A DNA stretch of 64,000 nucleotides from Negadavirga shengliensis (GCF_042652345.1 NZ_JBHSJJ010000004.1:434001-498000), one strand, 5' to 3'. Counted from the stretch's first letter, positions 27,251 to 37,402 are shown. The notes: generated by a model not told the origin, from the letters alone. Made by a program: numbers and translations.

Positions 27251-28195
27251 TCAAAGACCTGCCAGCTCCTTAATATAGGCAGGGGTTGAGGGTTCATCCT
27301 CGAAAAAACTGCCCTTTTTTCCCATGCTGAGCGCCCATCGGTCTATCCAGGAAATACCCCAGTCTCCAAAGTGGGTCACAGGAGTTTGGTACAATTCATC
27401 TTTAAGGGCCTGTTCCAAACCGATGAACTCATAGCCATTTTTTTTAAACATCCCGGCGAGGGCTTCCAGGCTGTCTGCGTTCAACAGATTGGCATGCAAA
27501 AGCAAAATATGGCTGATATTTTGGCCAAAAAGCCGAACGGATTGTATTTCATAATAACGCAGCATGTTTTCCATGTAGGTGATATAATCCCCGGCTATTT
27601 TAGACATCATCTGTTGATCGTTTGCAAGCCAAGCCTTGTGGTAGGCATAAGCAAAAATATATTCCTCATTATCGATGGTGACGGGGGCGACGGTATAGCC
27701 GTTTTCTGCAAGAAAAACATCAAGGGAATCGGCTTTTTCCCTTGTGTTGCCCACATGCAGATAAGGATGCCTGAAGTATTTTACAGATCTCCCGTTGTCG
27801 TCCTGTAATTTTTTGGTGACCGCCTCACCTTTTATTATATCCCTGGAAAAATCGGCAAACGACGTGTTGTTGTAATCAAAATGGGAGTAGCTGTGGTTGC
27901 CCAGTTCCAATCCATTTTCCACCCAGCTTTTTAACATCTGGTACTGAAAAAGCAAAAGATTATCCTGGCCATACAGTTTACTTTCATTTACAAAGCCAAT
28001 CGCCGGGATATTGTTATTCTTTAAAGCACCGATCAACCGCTCGGTAAGTTTTCTTTGGGTAGCCTGATCCAACATGCCATAACCGACCACAGGCAGGTCG
28101 TCAATGGTAAAACAAACCCGTTTGGATTGTCCAAATGACCCATATTGAATAAAAAACAGGACAAATCCCAACAGCAAACACAATCGAGACTTCAT
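27251..28195 (-). CDS. Exported polysaccharide deacetylase (CE4/NodB) family protein
   Basis: A 314-aa protein with a signal peptide ending SFGQ (about residue 23). NodB-domain motifs are in order: motif 1 CFTIDDLP (catalytic and metal Asp), motif 2 LGNHSYSH (metal His pair), motif 3 KYFRHPYL, and a late HILLLHANLL (His of motif 5). The family removes N- or O-acetyl groups from chitin oligomers, peptidoglycan or other polysaccharides. The start overlaps the stop of the DUF1456 gene (ATGA), so the two are coupled in translation. The final 40 residues (WGISWIDRWALSMGK) extend past the barrel. Confidence 0.9.
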   Translation of the reverse strand: MKSRLCLLLGFVLFFIQYGSFGQSKRVCFTIDDLPVVGYGMLDQATQRKLTERLIGALKNNNIPAIGFVNESKLYGQDNLLLFQYQMLKSWVENGLELGNHSYSHFDYNNTSFADFSRDIIKGEAVTKKLQDDNGRSVKYFRHPYLHVGNTREKADSLDVFLAENGYTVAPVTIDNEEYIFAYAYHKAWLANDQQMMSKIAGDYITYMENMLRYYEIQSVRLFGQNISHILLLHANLLNADSLEALAGMFKKNGYEFIGLEQALKDELYQTPVTHFGDWGISWIDRWALSMGKKGSFFEDEPSTPAYIKELAGL

Positions 28196-28653
28196 GTTCT
28201 TCTGTATTTTAATTGCAAACCCTGAAGAAAATTACGTAAAATCTGATCTTTACACAGTCTGTATTGACTCTGTTCGGGTTTCCGAAAAAAGGCGCTTAAT
28301 TCATGTTTGCTGATATGCCGTCCTGCTTTGGACAATATTTCCAACATGTCCTCATCTTTGAGTGCAAGGGCGATTTTCAGTTTCCACAAGATGATGTTGT
28401 TGTTCAACCGTTGTTCGGGGACAGGAGGCTCCCCATCCTTTTTACCCCGTTTATAATTGATCAGACCGTTGAGGAAAATGGCCAGTTTGAGGTCGCTGAT
28501 GGGCTTGAATTCCGGATCATCCTCTCTTTTCAGCCAATCACTTACCTCAGCGCGGGTAACCTGAAGATCCGCCAAACCAAAAATTTCAATCATATTGGAA
28601 TCATTAAAATCGAAAGTATATCTAAGGCTACGCAGTATGTCGTTATTTTGCAT
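28192..28653 (-). CDS. DUF1456 (YehS-like) protein
   Basis: A 153-aa cytoplasmic protein made of two similar helical repeats. The first starts MQNNDILRSLRYTFDFNDSN and the second NNIILWKLKIALALKDED. Each has a conserved helical core, then V(T/S)..E(V/L)S.(W/F) (VTRAEVSDWL, ISKHELSAFF). This duplication is diagnostic of DUF1456, whose E. coli member is YehS; its function is unknown. It is the first gene of an operon with the polysaccharide deacetylase. Confidence 0.9.
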   Translation of the reverse strand: MQNNDILRSLRYTFDFNDSNMIEIFGLADLQVTRAEVSDWLKREDDPEFKPISDLKLAIFLNGLINYKRGKKDGEPPVPEQRLNNNIILWKLKIALALKDEDMLEILSKAGRHISKHELSAFFRKPEQSQYRLCKDQILRNFLQGLQLKYRRT

Positions 28654-28781
28654 GAATGTTGCTTTGTTTTCAATTGATTATAAAGGCTAAGATCGTTATT
28701 AATTGTGGGAATAGGTAAATAAGCCTTGGTAAATCTTAAATACACCGATAAATTACTAATTTAATGGTTTGAGACATTTCT

Positions 28782-29576
28782 ATGGAGGTCAAAAAATTCA
28801 CTTTGATAACAGGTGCCAGTATGGGCATCGGCAAGGCATTTGCATTTGAATGCGCTTCCAGGGGTATGAATCTCTTGCTTATTGCATTACCCGATGATGG
28901 TCTTGAAGAAACCAAAAAACAAATCAATTTGCGGTTTTCAGTGGAAATCATCACCTTGGCGATTGACCTGAGGGATCATGAGGCTGTTCGAAGTCTTTAT
29001 GATTATTGCATCCAACAGAATCTTGTTGTAAACATGCTCATTAATAATGCAGGTATGGGTGCCGGTGGTAAGTTCGAAGAAATATCCCATGAGATTTACA
29101 CGGACATGTTGCATCTGAACATTCGTGCATTGACGATGCTGACCTATCATTTCCTGCCTATGCTGAAGCAACATGCGCCGGCTTTTATTTTGAATATGAG
29201 CAGTATGGAAGCAAATTTCCCACTGCCTTATAAAAGCGTGTATACGGGTACCAAAAACTTTGTGTATGCTTTTTCTCTGGCGCTGCGGGAAGAACTCAGC
29301 CATTGTAACGTGAAGGTTTCTGTCCTTTGTCCAGGGCCCGTATTGACCAATTCCGATGGCCTTAAAAGAATCAATGCTGTTGGAAACAGGGCCAAAATGA
29401 TCATGTTGATGCCCGCAGAAGTCGCGAAAATCGGAGTCAACAATTTATTAAAGGGTCAGGGAATAGTGGTTCCGGGAAAAATCAATTGGACTATTGTCAA
29501 GCTCATGAAGTTATTCCCTACCGGGCTTAAAATGAAATTGCTGGAGCGTCTTTTCCGGGTATATACTGACCATTGA
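28782..29576 (+). CDS. Short-chain dehydrogenase/reductase (classical SDR)
   Basis: A 264-aa NAD(P)-dependent oxidoreductase. The cofactor loop TGASMGIG lies at residues 10-17, the NNAG motif follows strand 4 (MLINNAGMGAGG), and the catalytic Ser-Tyr-Lys set is in NMSSMEAN and YKSVYTGTKNF. The C-terminal segment after CPGPVLTNSDG has extra helices and a basic tail, like the DltE/YqjQ or 17-beta-HSD-like subgroup. The substrate cannot be inferred. It is convergent with another SDR gene whose end is 13 bases away. Confidence 0.9.
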   Translation: MEVKKFTLITGASMGIGKAFAFECASRGMNLLLIALPDDGLEETKKQINLRFSVEIITLAIDLRDHEAVRSLYDYCIQQNLVVNMLINNAGMGAGGKFEEISHEIYTDMLHLNIRALTMLTYHFLPMLKQHAPAFILNMSSMEANFPLPYKSVYTGTKNFVYAFSLALREELSHCNVKVSVLCPGPVLTNSDGLKRINAVGNRAKMIMLMPAEVAKIGVNNLLKGQGIVVPGKINWTIVKLMKLFPTGLKMKLLERLFRVYTDH

Positions 29577-29589
29577 CTTTTTGTGGAAT

Positions 29590-30477
29590 TTATGGGAAGA
29601 ATTTCCGGATACTGCACATTTCCTGAGTGAGTTGCCACAGCTTGGCGGCGTCTTCTTTGTTCACAGCATTTTTTGAAGGGGATTTGGTTTTACATTTGTC
29701 CCAGTATTTACCGCTGATATCCTTTACCTTTTCAGAAGTAGCCAGGTAAACCGAAGTAGCCGCTCCTTTTTCAGGTGAAACGCCCATCCACCGGCGGATC
29801 TTCCAAACCAATCCGTGAAAGGATATGGTATGCTTTAAGCCGATGTCTGTCTTGACCAATCCCGGCTGTACGGCATTGATGCTGATATGTTCAAAACCGG
29901 AAGGCTTTCTTCTTTCAAACTCCAACGTGAATAGCACATTGGCCAGTTTGGATTGTGCGTAAGCACGAAGTCCATGATAATTGCTGCGCAGGTTGACATC
30001 TTTGAAATGGATTTTCTCCTGAAAATGGCTGTCGGAACTCACATTGATGATCCTGGGGTCTGCTGATTTCTGCAGCGCCGGTAGCAATAAATGGCTTAAA
30101 AGAAAATAGGAGAGGTGGTTGATGGCCCATTGCCGCTCAAAATGGTCTTCGGTAAGCTCAAAATCGGAATACCAGCTACCCGCATTATTGATCAGCACAT
30201 CGATTTTAGGATAACGTTTCAATAGGTTACGGGCCATGTCCCGTATCTGTTTTTGTGAGGAGAGGTCAGCAATGGCAAAATCGGTTTTGGCCTCCGGGAC
30301 TTCCTGTTTGATCCGGGCTATGGCTTTTTCGGCCTTCTCCTGGGAACGACATACCAGAATGGTAGTAATCCCTTTGCCGCATAGGATTTTAGCGGTCTCA
30401 TAGCCTATTCCGGAATTGGCACCGGTGATGACGCAGATTTTATCCACGGGCAGTGAGTTTTCATCTTCTTTTTTCAT
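29590..30477 (-). CDS. SDR family oxidoreductase, retinol-dehydrogenase-like
   Basis: A 295-aa SDR. It shows TGANSGIGYETAK near the N-terminus, INNAGSW after strand 4, NVSSDSH with the catalytic Ser, and YAQSKLANVLF with the Tyr and Lys. The pattern INAVQPGLVKTDI and the overall length match the retinol dehydrogenase/WW-domain oxidoreductase-like subgroup that is common in bacteria with unknown substrates. Its ATG overlaps the TGA of the upstream AI-2E transporter gene (ATGA), so they are cotranscribed. Confidence 0.9.
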   Translation of the reverse strand: MKKEDENSLPVDKICVITGANSGIGYETAKILCGKGITTILVCRSQEKAEKAIARIKQEVPEAKTDFAIADLSSQKQIRDMARNLLKRYPKIDVLINNAGSWYSDFELTEDHFERQWAINHLSYFLLSHLLLPALQKSADPRIINVSSDSHFQEKIHFKDVNLRSNYHGLRAYAQSKLANVLFTLEFERRKPSGFEHISINAVQPGLVKTDIGLKHTISFHGLVWKIRRWMGVSPEKGAATSVYLATSEKVKDISGKYWDKCKTKSPSKNAVNKEDAAKLWQLTQEMCSIRKFFP

Positions 30478-31604
30478 TGATTCCTTGATTTGTTGCGATG
30501 CTTCCCATGGGAAAACATGTTTTTTATTTTGTTCCAGGGAACCGCGTGTTTTTCAGTTCCCCTGCCACTTAAAAGAAAACCGACAGGTTGCAGGAAGCTG
30601 ATGTTTTCACAACATATTTTTATCATGGCCATGAGGGGAATAATCAGCAGCATTCCTGCTATACCCCACACCATGCTTCCAAAAATCAGGCTTAATATAG
30701 TGATAAAAGGGTTAAGGTTCACATATCCACCTGTGATATTGGGTGTAAGAATATTGTTTTCTATAAACTGAATAGCCACAAAATACAGAAGCACGGCAAC
30801 CACATAATTCGTTCCGTCCATGGCTAACAAAGCGTATGACAGGGGCAGTATGGCACCGATCAGCGTCCCGAAATAGGGAATAAAATTGAAGAAGGCCGCG
30901 GTAACCCCAAAAAAGACGGGATGATCAATTCCGATGATACTGAAGGTAACAGAATGGACAATGGAAAGAATCGCTACTACAATGACAACACCGGTCATGT
31001 ATTTTTTGGTAACGAGATTAATCTCCGCCAGAATATGTTCCGCTTTGTTTTCCTTTTCTTTCGGAACCATCATGATGATAAAATCATGAAATTTATTCCT
31101 GTAGTATAAAAAACAAAATATAAATACGGGCATCAAGCCGATGGTCACCAGGGTGCTGGTAGTAGCTGAGAATACAGTTTGTACCTGAGCAGAAGCTTCA
31201 AACAGGTTTTTTGTGAAATCCTCTTCCCAGTCCCTGAACTGTTCTGTTGAAATCCCCAGCGATAAAGATACGTTTTCCCGCATGTTCTGGAGATTTTCTG
31301 CGGCCTGTTCTTTTATTTCAGGGAGGTCTTTTATAAAAACCGAGAATTGCTTTGATAAAAAGTTAACGAGCATGATAACGACAAATGCAGCGATGATAAT
31401 AGCGATGAAATTGGCTAGAATTCTCGGAAATCTATGGTCTTCCAAAAATTTCACTATGGGATAGAGCAAATAAGATAGAAGTACACCTAAAAATAAAGGA
31501 ACCACAAATTGTCTTGATTCAATCACACCAAAAATAAATAAGATCAGAAAGAGAAGAACAAAGGTGATTTTCTCCAAGAAGCCATAACGTGTCAGTTTCT
31601 TCAT
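30474..31604 (-). CDS. AI-2E family transporter (PerM/TqsA-like)
   Basis: A 376-aa inner-membrane protein with about seven to eight helices. It has the characteristic LGVLLSYLLYPIVKFLE segment, a long extracytoplasmic helical domain (about residues 70-150, LPEIKEQAAENLQNMREN), the GVTAAFFNFIPYFGTLIGA loop and the late LFGSMVWGIAGMLLIIPLMAM. Members export various small molecules or act as antiporters; the AI-2 link holds for only a few. No luxS is in the window. It is first in a two-gene operon with an SDR. Confidence 0.9.
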   Translation of the reverse strand: MKKLTRYGFLEKITFVLLFLILFIFGVIESRQFVVPLFLGVLLSYLLYPIVKFLEDHRFPRILANFIAIIIAAFVVIMLVNFLSKQFSVFIKDLPEIKEQAAENLQNMRENVSLSLGISTEQFRDWEEDFTKNLFEASAQVQTVFSATTSTLVTIGLMPVFIFCFLYYRNKFHDFIIMMVPKEKENKAEHILAEINLVTKKYMTGVVIVVAILSIVHSVTFSIIGIDHPVFFGVTAAFFNFIPYFGTLIGAILPLSYALLAMDGTNYVVAVLLYFVAIQFIENNILTPNITGGYVNLNPFITILSLIFGSMVWGIAGMLLIIPLMAMIKICCENISFLQPVGFLLSGRGTEKHAVPWNKIKNMFSHGKHRNKSRNQ

Positions 31605-31784
31605 AAATAGCTGCGTTTTTCCTACAATCTGTTTGAATCCATTATCCCTTGTTTACCTTCTTTTTACCATCTAGTACTTTTTTCCTGCGCAATGATCGTG
31701 CAAATCTAGGACATGTGAGAACAGATTATTTTAGGCGGACATCCGCACAAATAATAAATAATAAAGATATCTATATTTGACGTT

Positions 31785-31792
31785 TAACTTTG
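31785..31792 (+). promoter_or_regulatory. Candidate -7 element TAACTTTG
   Basis: TAACTTTG matches TAnnTTTG. A second match, TATATTTG, lies at 31772-31779. Either would serve the amidohydrolase gene starting at 31857. The -33 element is not clear. Confidence 0.35.
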
Positions 31793-31856
31793 AATGGTTG
31801 CTTCTATCTTTATCGGATTTATTTTAATTTTAAAACGATCATAAACCCTTGTTCCG

Positions 31857-33008
31857 ATGAAACACGTTATTCCGGTTCCCTCCCGATTAGTTCATGGTAT
31901 ACTTATATTGGGGGCGTTGTTCTTGACCGGACTCACAGGGAGTCTTACGGCTCAGGAGATGGGATTTGAAGAATACAATCCAAGACCCACGCTCGTGGTT
32001 CCTGAAAATCCGGTAAAAAAAGCCAAATTTCCTTTCATAGACATACATAGCCATCAATGGAATGTGACTCAGGAAACCGTACACCGGCTGGTGAGGGAAA
32101 TGGATGAGATCAATATGGGTGTGATGGTGAACCTTAGCGGCCGGGGAAGGTCCATGTCCTCCAATGACATCGATGGCCAGGAATACATGTACGCTATGAT
32201 CAGAAGGTTCAATGGCGTGGCTCCCGGAAGGTTTATCGTATTCACTAATTTATCGTTCAGGGATTTTGGCAGTCCGGGATGGACGGAGAAAGCAGTTGAG
32301 GACTTGGAAAAAGACGTACAAAATGGGGCCAATGGGCTTAAAATATTCAAGAGTCTGGGACTTTCCGTCAGGGATGTCAATGGCCATAGGGTGCCTGTGG
32401 ATCACCCTGATTTGGATCCGGTCTGGAAAAGGTGCGGTGAATTGGGCATACCGGTGCTCATCCATTCCGCTGATCCGGCCCAGTTTTGGGAGCCCATGGA
32501 TTCGGATAATGAAAGATGGCTGGAATTAAAACTCAATCCGGGGCGCAGGAGGGCAAACGACAACCCCGTACCATTTGAGCAGATCATTGCAGAACAGCAC
32601 AATGTCTTCAGAAAGAATCCCGGCACCACCTTTATCAATGCCCATATGGGTTGGATGGCGAACAACCTGGACAAAGCTGAGGCCCATCTGGAGGAGTTCC
32701 CCAACGTTTATTTTGGGATTGGTGCGGTAATAGCCGAATTCGGGAGGCAGCCAAGAAGGGCCAATGCGTTCTTTACCAAATACCAGGATAGGATCCTTTT
32801 CGGAAAAGATGCCTATAACAAAGAGGAGTTTTATACCTATTTCCGGGTATTGGAAACCGAGGACGAGTATTTTCCCTATTATAAAAAGTACCATGCATTC
32901 TGGAGCATGTATGGTTTGGGACTTTCAGAGGAAGTACTTAAAAAAGTCTACTATAAAAACGCCCTTAAAATCATTCCCAACATTGACAAAAGCAGGTTCC
33001 CGGATTGA
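31857..33008 (+). CDS. Exported amidohydrolase-family (TIM-barrel) protein
   Basis: A 383-aa protein with a long signal peptide (about residues 1-33, ending LTAQE). The amidohydrolase-2 barrel shows the metal motif DIHSH after strand 1, the strand LKIFKSLGLS, IPVLIHSAD (metal His), INAHMGWMAN (His) and the terminal-strand Asp in ILFGKDAYN. This set supports a one-metal decarboxylase/hydrolase of the ACMSD-like group. It resembles the amidohydrolase at 37766 but lacks a lipobox. The substrate is unknown; neighbouring sugar-oxidation genes make a sugar-derived lactone or acid plausible (inference). Confidence 0.87.
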   Translation: MKHVIPVPSRLVHGILILGALFLTGLTGSLTAQEMGFEEYNPRPTLVVPENPVKKAKFPFIDIHSHQWNVTQETVHRLVREMDEINMGVMVNLSGRGRSMSSNDIDGQEYMYAMIRRFNGVAPGRFIVFTNLSFRDFGSPGWTEKAVEDLEKDVQNGANGLKIFKSLGLSVRDVNGHRVPVDHPDLDPVWKRCGELGIPVLIHSADPAQFWEPMDSDNERWLELKLNPGRRRANDNPVPFEQIIAEQHNVFRKNPGTTFINAHMGWMANNLDKAEAHLEEFPNVYFGIGAVIAEFGRQPRRANAFFTKYQDRILFGKDAYNKEEFYTYFRVLETEDEYFPYYKKYHAFWSMYGLGLSEEVLKKVYYKNALKIIPNIDKSRFPD

Positions 33009-33064
33009 GGGAACATCCGTTGATTCCGATACTTGTTATTGAGAAACAATTTCGGAAGCGGGAC

Positions 33065-33463
33065 TCAGTCAGGTTCTTGTTTTTTCAGCCTTTCTTTTGT
33101 TTCCAATATAGTTGGATACAGATCATAGGTGGGGTAGAACTCCGTGGAAAAAGCTCCCCATACACTTTTCTCTACGGCGATGTTTAGGTTTCTTAATTCG
33201 CTGGCAGGAATTTTCACGGTAACCACCTGGCCTATTCCCATCATCACATACCAGGATATCACCTTGGCAGATTCAGGCGGAAACAGTTCAGTAAAGCCGT
33301 TCCTTTCCCTGATTTCGCGAAGCTCATCAATGTTCTTGTCCTGATGGTGCTTCATCATGATCGTGATCATGATGCTGTCGTTGACCGGTTTCTGGATTGC
33401 TTCCTGCGCTTGGGAATGATTCAAAACAAAGAGAGGAAGGCAGAGTAAGATTAATTTTTTCAT
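33065..33463 (-). CDS. Hypothetical periplasmic protein, 132 aa
   Basis: A small exported protein with signal peptide MKKLILLCLPLFVLNHSQAQ. The mature part has a helical stretch with IMMKHHQDKNIDELREI and a beta region WYVMMGIGQVVTVKIPASEL. No family is recognised. It is convergent with the amidohydrolase gene, 56 bases away. Confidence 0.65.
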   Translation of the reverse strand: MKKLILLCLPLFVLNHSQAQEAIQKPVNDSIMITIMMKHHQDKNIDELREIRERNGFTELFPPESAKVISWYVMMGIGQVVTVKIPASELRNLNIAVEKSVWGAFSTEFYPTYDLYPTILETKERLKKQEPD

Positions 33464-33588
33464 ATGGCAGAGAGATTTTCGGCCTTTGTTTGAAGATCGC
33501 TGAAGATGAAAGGTTTTGAAGTTTTGTCAAAGGATGCTCAACGTTGCCTGGGATCGGTTTCGAGTGACATTCTTTAAATACCCAGAAA

Positions 33589-34503
33589 TCAAATCATCAC
33601 CTTCCCATCCAAAGCCTCCCGGTCCCAATTGGCTAAAGCTGCCCCGGCTTCATATGTGCTCTCCAAAAACAAATGCAAGGTTGAAGCAGGGTCTTCAGAC
33701 TGCTGAACCGCATTGTAAGGAAGAACAAATTCCCTCAATGTGTTGTGATAATAAGCTTCATCTGGTCGGACTTTGGCATGCTTATAGTCATCAGGCTCAG
33801 GATATAGATAACAGTAAAATGCAGGTTCGGGCAATGCCTCGCTCCCCGGCCAAAACCCGCAGCTGGTGACCTCATGGGAATAAGCCTCTTCTGCTACCCA
33901 ATCGGGTAAATGAGGGACACCGCCGGGATGCTTAGGCGCCCGCCGCCCTGAAAAACGGCTGACGGCCAGATCAAAACTGCCCCAGAAAAAATGCACCGGG
34001 CTGCATTTTCCCTTAAATCCGCAACGAAACCGGTTGAAGACATCCTGCATAGAAAGCAAAGCCTGATGCAAAGCAGCTACCTGTGTTTTGTCATAGGTGG
34101 CATGCACAGTGTCTTCTTCAAAGGGAATGGGATTTTCGATTTCCACCGGTACAGGCTTGATCTTTACATCAATTTGCAGCTCGTGCAGCACTTCAAAGAC
34201 CTTCCTATAAAAATCCGCGACGGAGCGACCGTTCAGGTCAAAGGAGCGAAATTCTCCCTCGCTGGTACCCACTTTTAATTGATGGTTAATAAAATCAAAA
34301 TCGATCTGGAAGTGAATTCCCTGATAAGGCATATTCAAGGTGGATAGACCTATAGGTGTGATATGCAGGGTAACATGCCATGAATGATTGAGCCAGGGTA
34401 ATGTGGCCAATTTTATCTTCCCGATGACCTGCGTCCACATGTGCAGGGTCTCAAATGTTTTTCTCCCTTTTTCATAGGAAAGTTCCGGCCATTTTTGTTG
34501 CAT
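33589..34503 (-). CDS. DUF5996 family protein
   Basis: A 304-aa cytoplasmic protein beginning with WPELSYEKGRKTFETLHMW, followed by the conserved SWHVTLHITPIGLST and a C-terminal half with CSPVHFFWGSFDLAVSRFSG and HEVTSCGFWPG. These motifs are those of DUF5996, a widespread family with no assigned function. It is rich in His and Trp. No neighbour on the same strand is close enough to suggest an operon. Confidence 0.88.
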   Translation of the reverse strand: MQQKWPELSYEKGRKTFETLHMWTQVIGKIKLATLPWLNHSWHVTLHITPIGLSTLNMPYQGIHFQIDFDFINHQLKVGTSEGEFRSFDLNGRSVADFYRKVFEVLHELQIDVKIKPVPVEIENPIPFEEDTVHATYDKTQVAALHQALLSMQDVFNRFRCGFKGKCSPVHFFWGSFDLAVSRFSGRRAPKHPGGVPHLPDWVAEEAYSHEVTSCGFWPGSEALPEPAFYCYLYPEPDDYKHAKVRPDEAYYHNTLREFVLPYNAVQQSEDPASTLHLFLESTYEAGAALANWDREALDGKVMI

Positions 34504-34702
34504 GGTTCCTCAATTTGATATCAGTGAAATTACGATTTTATATTCTGAAAATAAGACTTTCAGCTTAATATTTCCTCCGTAATCACCGTATACCTCACCA
34601 TCAATCAAAAAAACTCTTTTGTTTTTTCAGTAAAGACAGGTTACAAGCGCCATTTACCGATGTGCACGGCACCCCCTCGCATGCTTTTATCGCTTTCGGG
34701 AT

Positions 34703-37402
34703 CTATCTGGCATAAAGTCTCAACTTTTTCATTGTCCAAGGCCGTTCGCTCCCCTCCACTAAATGCAAACGGATAAATTTACCCATGATCTGTCTGTCCC
34801 AGCCAAAGGTATTGCTACCATTTTCTCCTGTACCATTGCCTACTTCCGTCCATTGGGCACCGTCGCTTGAGATTGAAACGGCATATTTTTTCGGATATTC
34901 TCCCTCGGGGGAATCAAACTGTATTTCCGCCAGGTTTGTCGGACGGGGAAGCTCTATCTGGAACCACATTCCTGCTTTTTGGGGGCCTTCGGTTTGCCAG
35001 CTCTTGTGACTAAAGACATATGAAGGGTCCCGGGTGGAGCCTACGCCCTGCAGGGCGGTGCTGCTGGCACTTACCTTCCAGTCATCCTGGGGAAAGAGAA
35101 CCTTGGGGATTTCCTGGATCAATTCATCATAAGCATAGTTGGATTTCCGGTCCCGGGTTTCGTTTCTGATTTGGGCCACATATTCAGGAGTTACAAAACC
35201 GCCGCTGTTACCGAATTCATTGCGGATATAGGAAACCACCGCCGCGATCCAGTCATCATCGTTGGAATCCATAGCGATCATTACCCCTTCGTACTCTTTC
35301 CCTTCAATGGCCCCGGTCAATCCATGGAGCAGGGTTTTTACCGCATACTCGGGATGTCCCTGGATGCGCGGTGAACCGGAAAATGCCGGTGCGATGAGTT
35401 CTCCACCCGCAGCACCGGTAGGGGTGCCCAAACCTTTGATACCATGGCAAGCCGCACAATAGCCGTCGTAAATGGCTTTTCCCTTGTTGAATAATTCGCC
35501 TTCCCGTGGGGAATACTGTGTGGCCGCTAATTGCCTGGCTTCCTCCATTTTCTGTAAAATCTGGGTAGCCACCAACTGTGGCCCTTTTGCTTTGTTGGAC
35601 TGGAGCGTGGACTGCAGCAGTTTATCCACATTCCCTATTTTTAAAATATAAGCGCTTTGCAGGGCCTGTATCACTACACTGGGGTCCTTGTCCTTGGCCA
35701 ACCTGATATAATCTTCCTCGAGACTTTTCGCACCATATTTATACAGAGTTTCACTGGCCCTTAACGCCTGAATGCGCATGGCCGGGCTGGCATCCTGGAA
35801 TAAGTTCCTGACCATTTCCAACTTTAATGCACCTAAACCTTCCAAGGTCCACATGGCATGGATACGGGCAAGTTCGTTCTGGGAATTATTTACCATCTCC
35901 ACTAAGTTCTTAACCACGGATTTGTCCTGCTTCAGTACCAAAAGCTGCTGGGCCATATCGCGCCACCAGCCATTAGGATGTTCCAAGTGCTTAACCCACT
36001 CGGCAGGGGTTTCTTCATACATCCTCGGCTTTTCCTTGCTCCTGGGCATATCATCATGTGTTACCCTCCAAATCCGTCCGTTGCCCACAATATCGTCCAT
36101 TTGATATTGGAGGATTTTGGTGCGCAGGTAGCTGCCTTCCTGGGTCCAATTCCCTTGCTGAATGATTCCCCGGTACATGTCCACGATGTACATGGTGCCA
36201 TCCGGGGCAGTAGCGATATCGGTGGGCCTGAACAGCGGATCGGTGGATTGGATGAATTCAGTTTCGGTATCGATGTATTTGTTTTGTATATAGGTGAGAC
36301 CTTCCTCTTTTTCCGAATGAACCTGGCGGACGATCCTTCCCACCGGCTCCCCATAAAAATATTGCCCTACCAACTCCCGGGGCAGCCGGTCACCCCGGAA
36401 CACATCATTGCCGGCGGCTCCGGTAACATTATTGAGGGACCCGTCGGGTTTGGTTTCCCGCATGCCTGGTTCAAAATCCGCTAATTTCACGAGGCTATAA
36501 GGTACCCGGAACCCTTCCTGAAATTGGCCTTTTACCTGGAAATTTCCATACACGATGGGAAACTGAAAATTCTGCGGTACCCCGCCGGCTCCATCCTGGA
36601 ACCATACCTGGCCATAATTATCCTGGGTCACGCCCCATTGCCCATAGGGGTTACCTGTGGGCTCCTGAATCACGCCGTCGGGAGTCCAGCGTATCCGCCG
36701 GGAGTTGTAGGTGCTGTACATCCAGTTATCCATCGCCCAGGTCAAAAAGCTGGTTTGGTGCTCCACATTGCCAGACCGGCCCAGCCCGGTGGCAAACAAT
36801 TCCTTTTTGTCCGCTTTGCCGTCACCATTGGTGTCGGTGTATTTATACACATGGTCTTCATTGGATTCCATGGATAAAATGGTGTTGGGACCAAAAGGGA
36901 CTACAAACCTGGGGAAAACCAGGCCATCCAGAAAAATTACTCCCTTGTCATATATCCCGTCGTTATTGGTATCCTCCCACCGGGATATTCGGCTTGTCGG
37001 CAGCAACTCTCCATTGGCATCAATGTCCTGCATATAAGTCCTGAGTTCCAGCACGTACATCCTTCCGTTTCCATCAAACCGGATGGCCGCCGGTTCCTTG
37101 ATTTGGGGTTCGGTCAGGATGGGTTCAATTTTATAGCCGGGTTTGAGAACAAAGGTCTTTTTTTGTTCGGACGCAGATAAAGGAACTACCGGGGGTACCG
37201 GTGTCAGATCGATGCCTTTCCAGCGGGGAGATTCCAAATCTATCCCTTCAGGAATCTGTATCTGGGGATAGGGTGGCTGCATTCTTTTTGGATCCAGGCG
37301 ATCAGCGGGCGATATATCAAAAGGGGACTTTTCCTGGCTGCAACTGAGAAAGAGAGATAGGGAAATACAGAATGAAAAAATGGATTTTGCAGATGGATTC
37401 AT
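34703..37402 (-). CDS. PVC-type membrane-bound dehydrogenase/cytochrome c lipoprotein with discoidin-like C-domain
   Basis: An 899-aa lipoprotein; signal ends LFLSC with lipid Cys21. Residues about 85-440 form a beta-propeller dehydrogenase of the PVC type (GYKIEPILTEPQIKEPAAIRF, NGRMYVLELRTYMQD, ATAPDGTMYIVDMYRGIIQ). Helical HEAT-like repeats follow at about 465-620 (IHAMWTLEGLGAL, MRIQALRASETLYKYG). The cytochrome c domain has CAACH near residue 647 and a Met-bearing C-terminal helix (VMIAMDSNDDDWIAAV). The end (about 765-899) looks like an F5/8-type C (discoidin) carbohydrate-binding module. Periplasmic or outer-membrane sugar oxidation is expected. It lies alone, divergent from the second amidohydrolase gene. 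Confidence 0.9.
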   Translation of the reverse strand: MNPSAKSIFSFCISLSLFLSCSQEKSPFDISPADRLDPKRMQPPYPQIQIPEGIDLESPRWKGIDLTPVPPVVPLSASEQKKTFVLKPGYKIEPILTEPQIKEPAAIRFDGNGRMYVLELRTYMQDIDANGELLPTSRISRWEDTNNDGIYDKGVIFLDGLVFPRFVVPFGPNTILSMESNEDHVYKYTDTNGDGKADKKELFATGLGRSGNVEHQTSFLTWAMDNWMYSTYNSRRIRWTPDGVIQEPTGNPYGQWGVTQDNYGQVWFQDGAGGVPQNFQFPIVYGNFQVKGQFQEGFRVPYSLVKLADFEPGMRETKPDGSLNNVTGAAGNDVFRGDRLPRELVGQYFYGEPVGRIVRQVHSEKEEGLTYIQNKYIDTETEFIQSTDPLFRPTDIATAPDGTMYIVDMYRGIIQQGNWTQEGSYLRTKILQYQMDDIVGNGRIWRVTHDDMPRSKEKPRMYEETPAEWVKHLEHPNGWWRDMAQQLLVLKQDKSVVKNLVEMVNNSQNELARIHAMWTLEGLGALKLEMVRNLFQDASPAMRIQALRASETLYKYGAKSLEEDYIRLAKDKDPSVVIQALQSAYILKIGNVDKLLQSTLQSNKAKGPQLVATQILQKMEEARQLAATQYSPREGELFNKGKAIYDGYCAACHGIKGLGTPTGAAGGELIAPAFSGSPRIQGHPEYAVKTLLHGLTGAIEGKEYEGVMIAMDSNDDDWIAAVVSYIRNEFGNSGGFVTPEYVAQIRNETRDRKSNYAYDELIQEIPKVLFPQDDWKVSASSTALQGVGSTRDPSYVFSHKSWQTEGPQKAGMWFQIELPRPTNLAEIQFDSPEGEYPKKYAVSISSDGAQWTEVGNGTGENGSNTFGWDRQIMGKFIRLHLVEGSERPWTMKKLRLYAR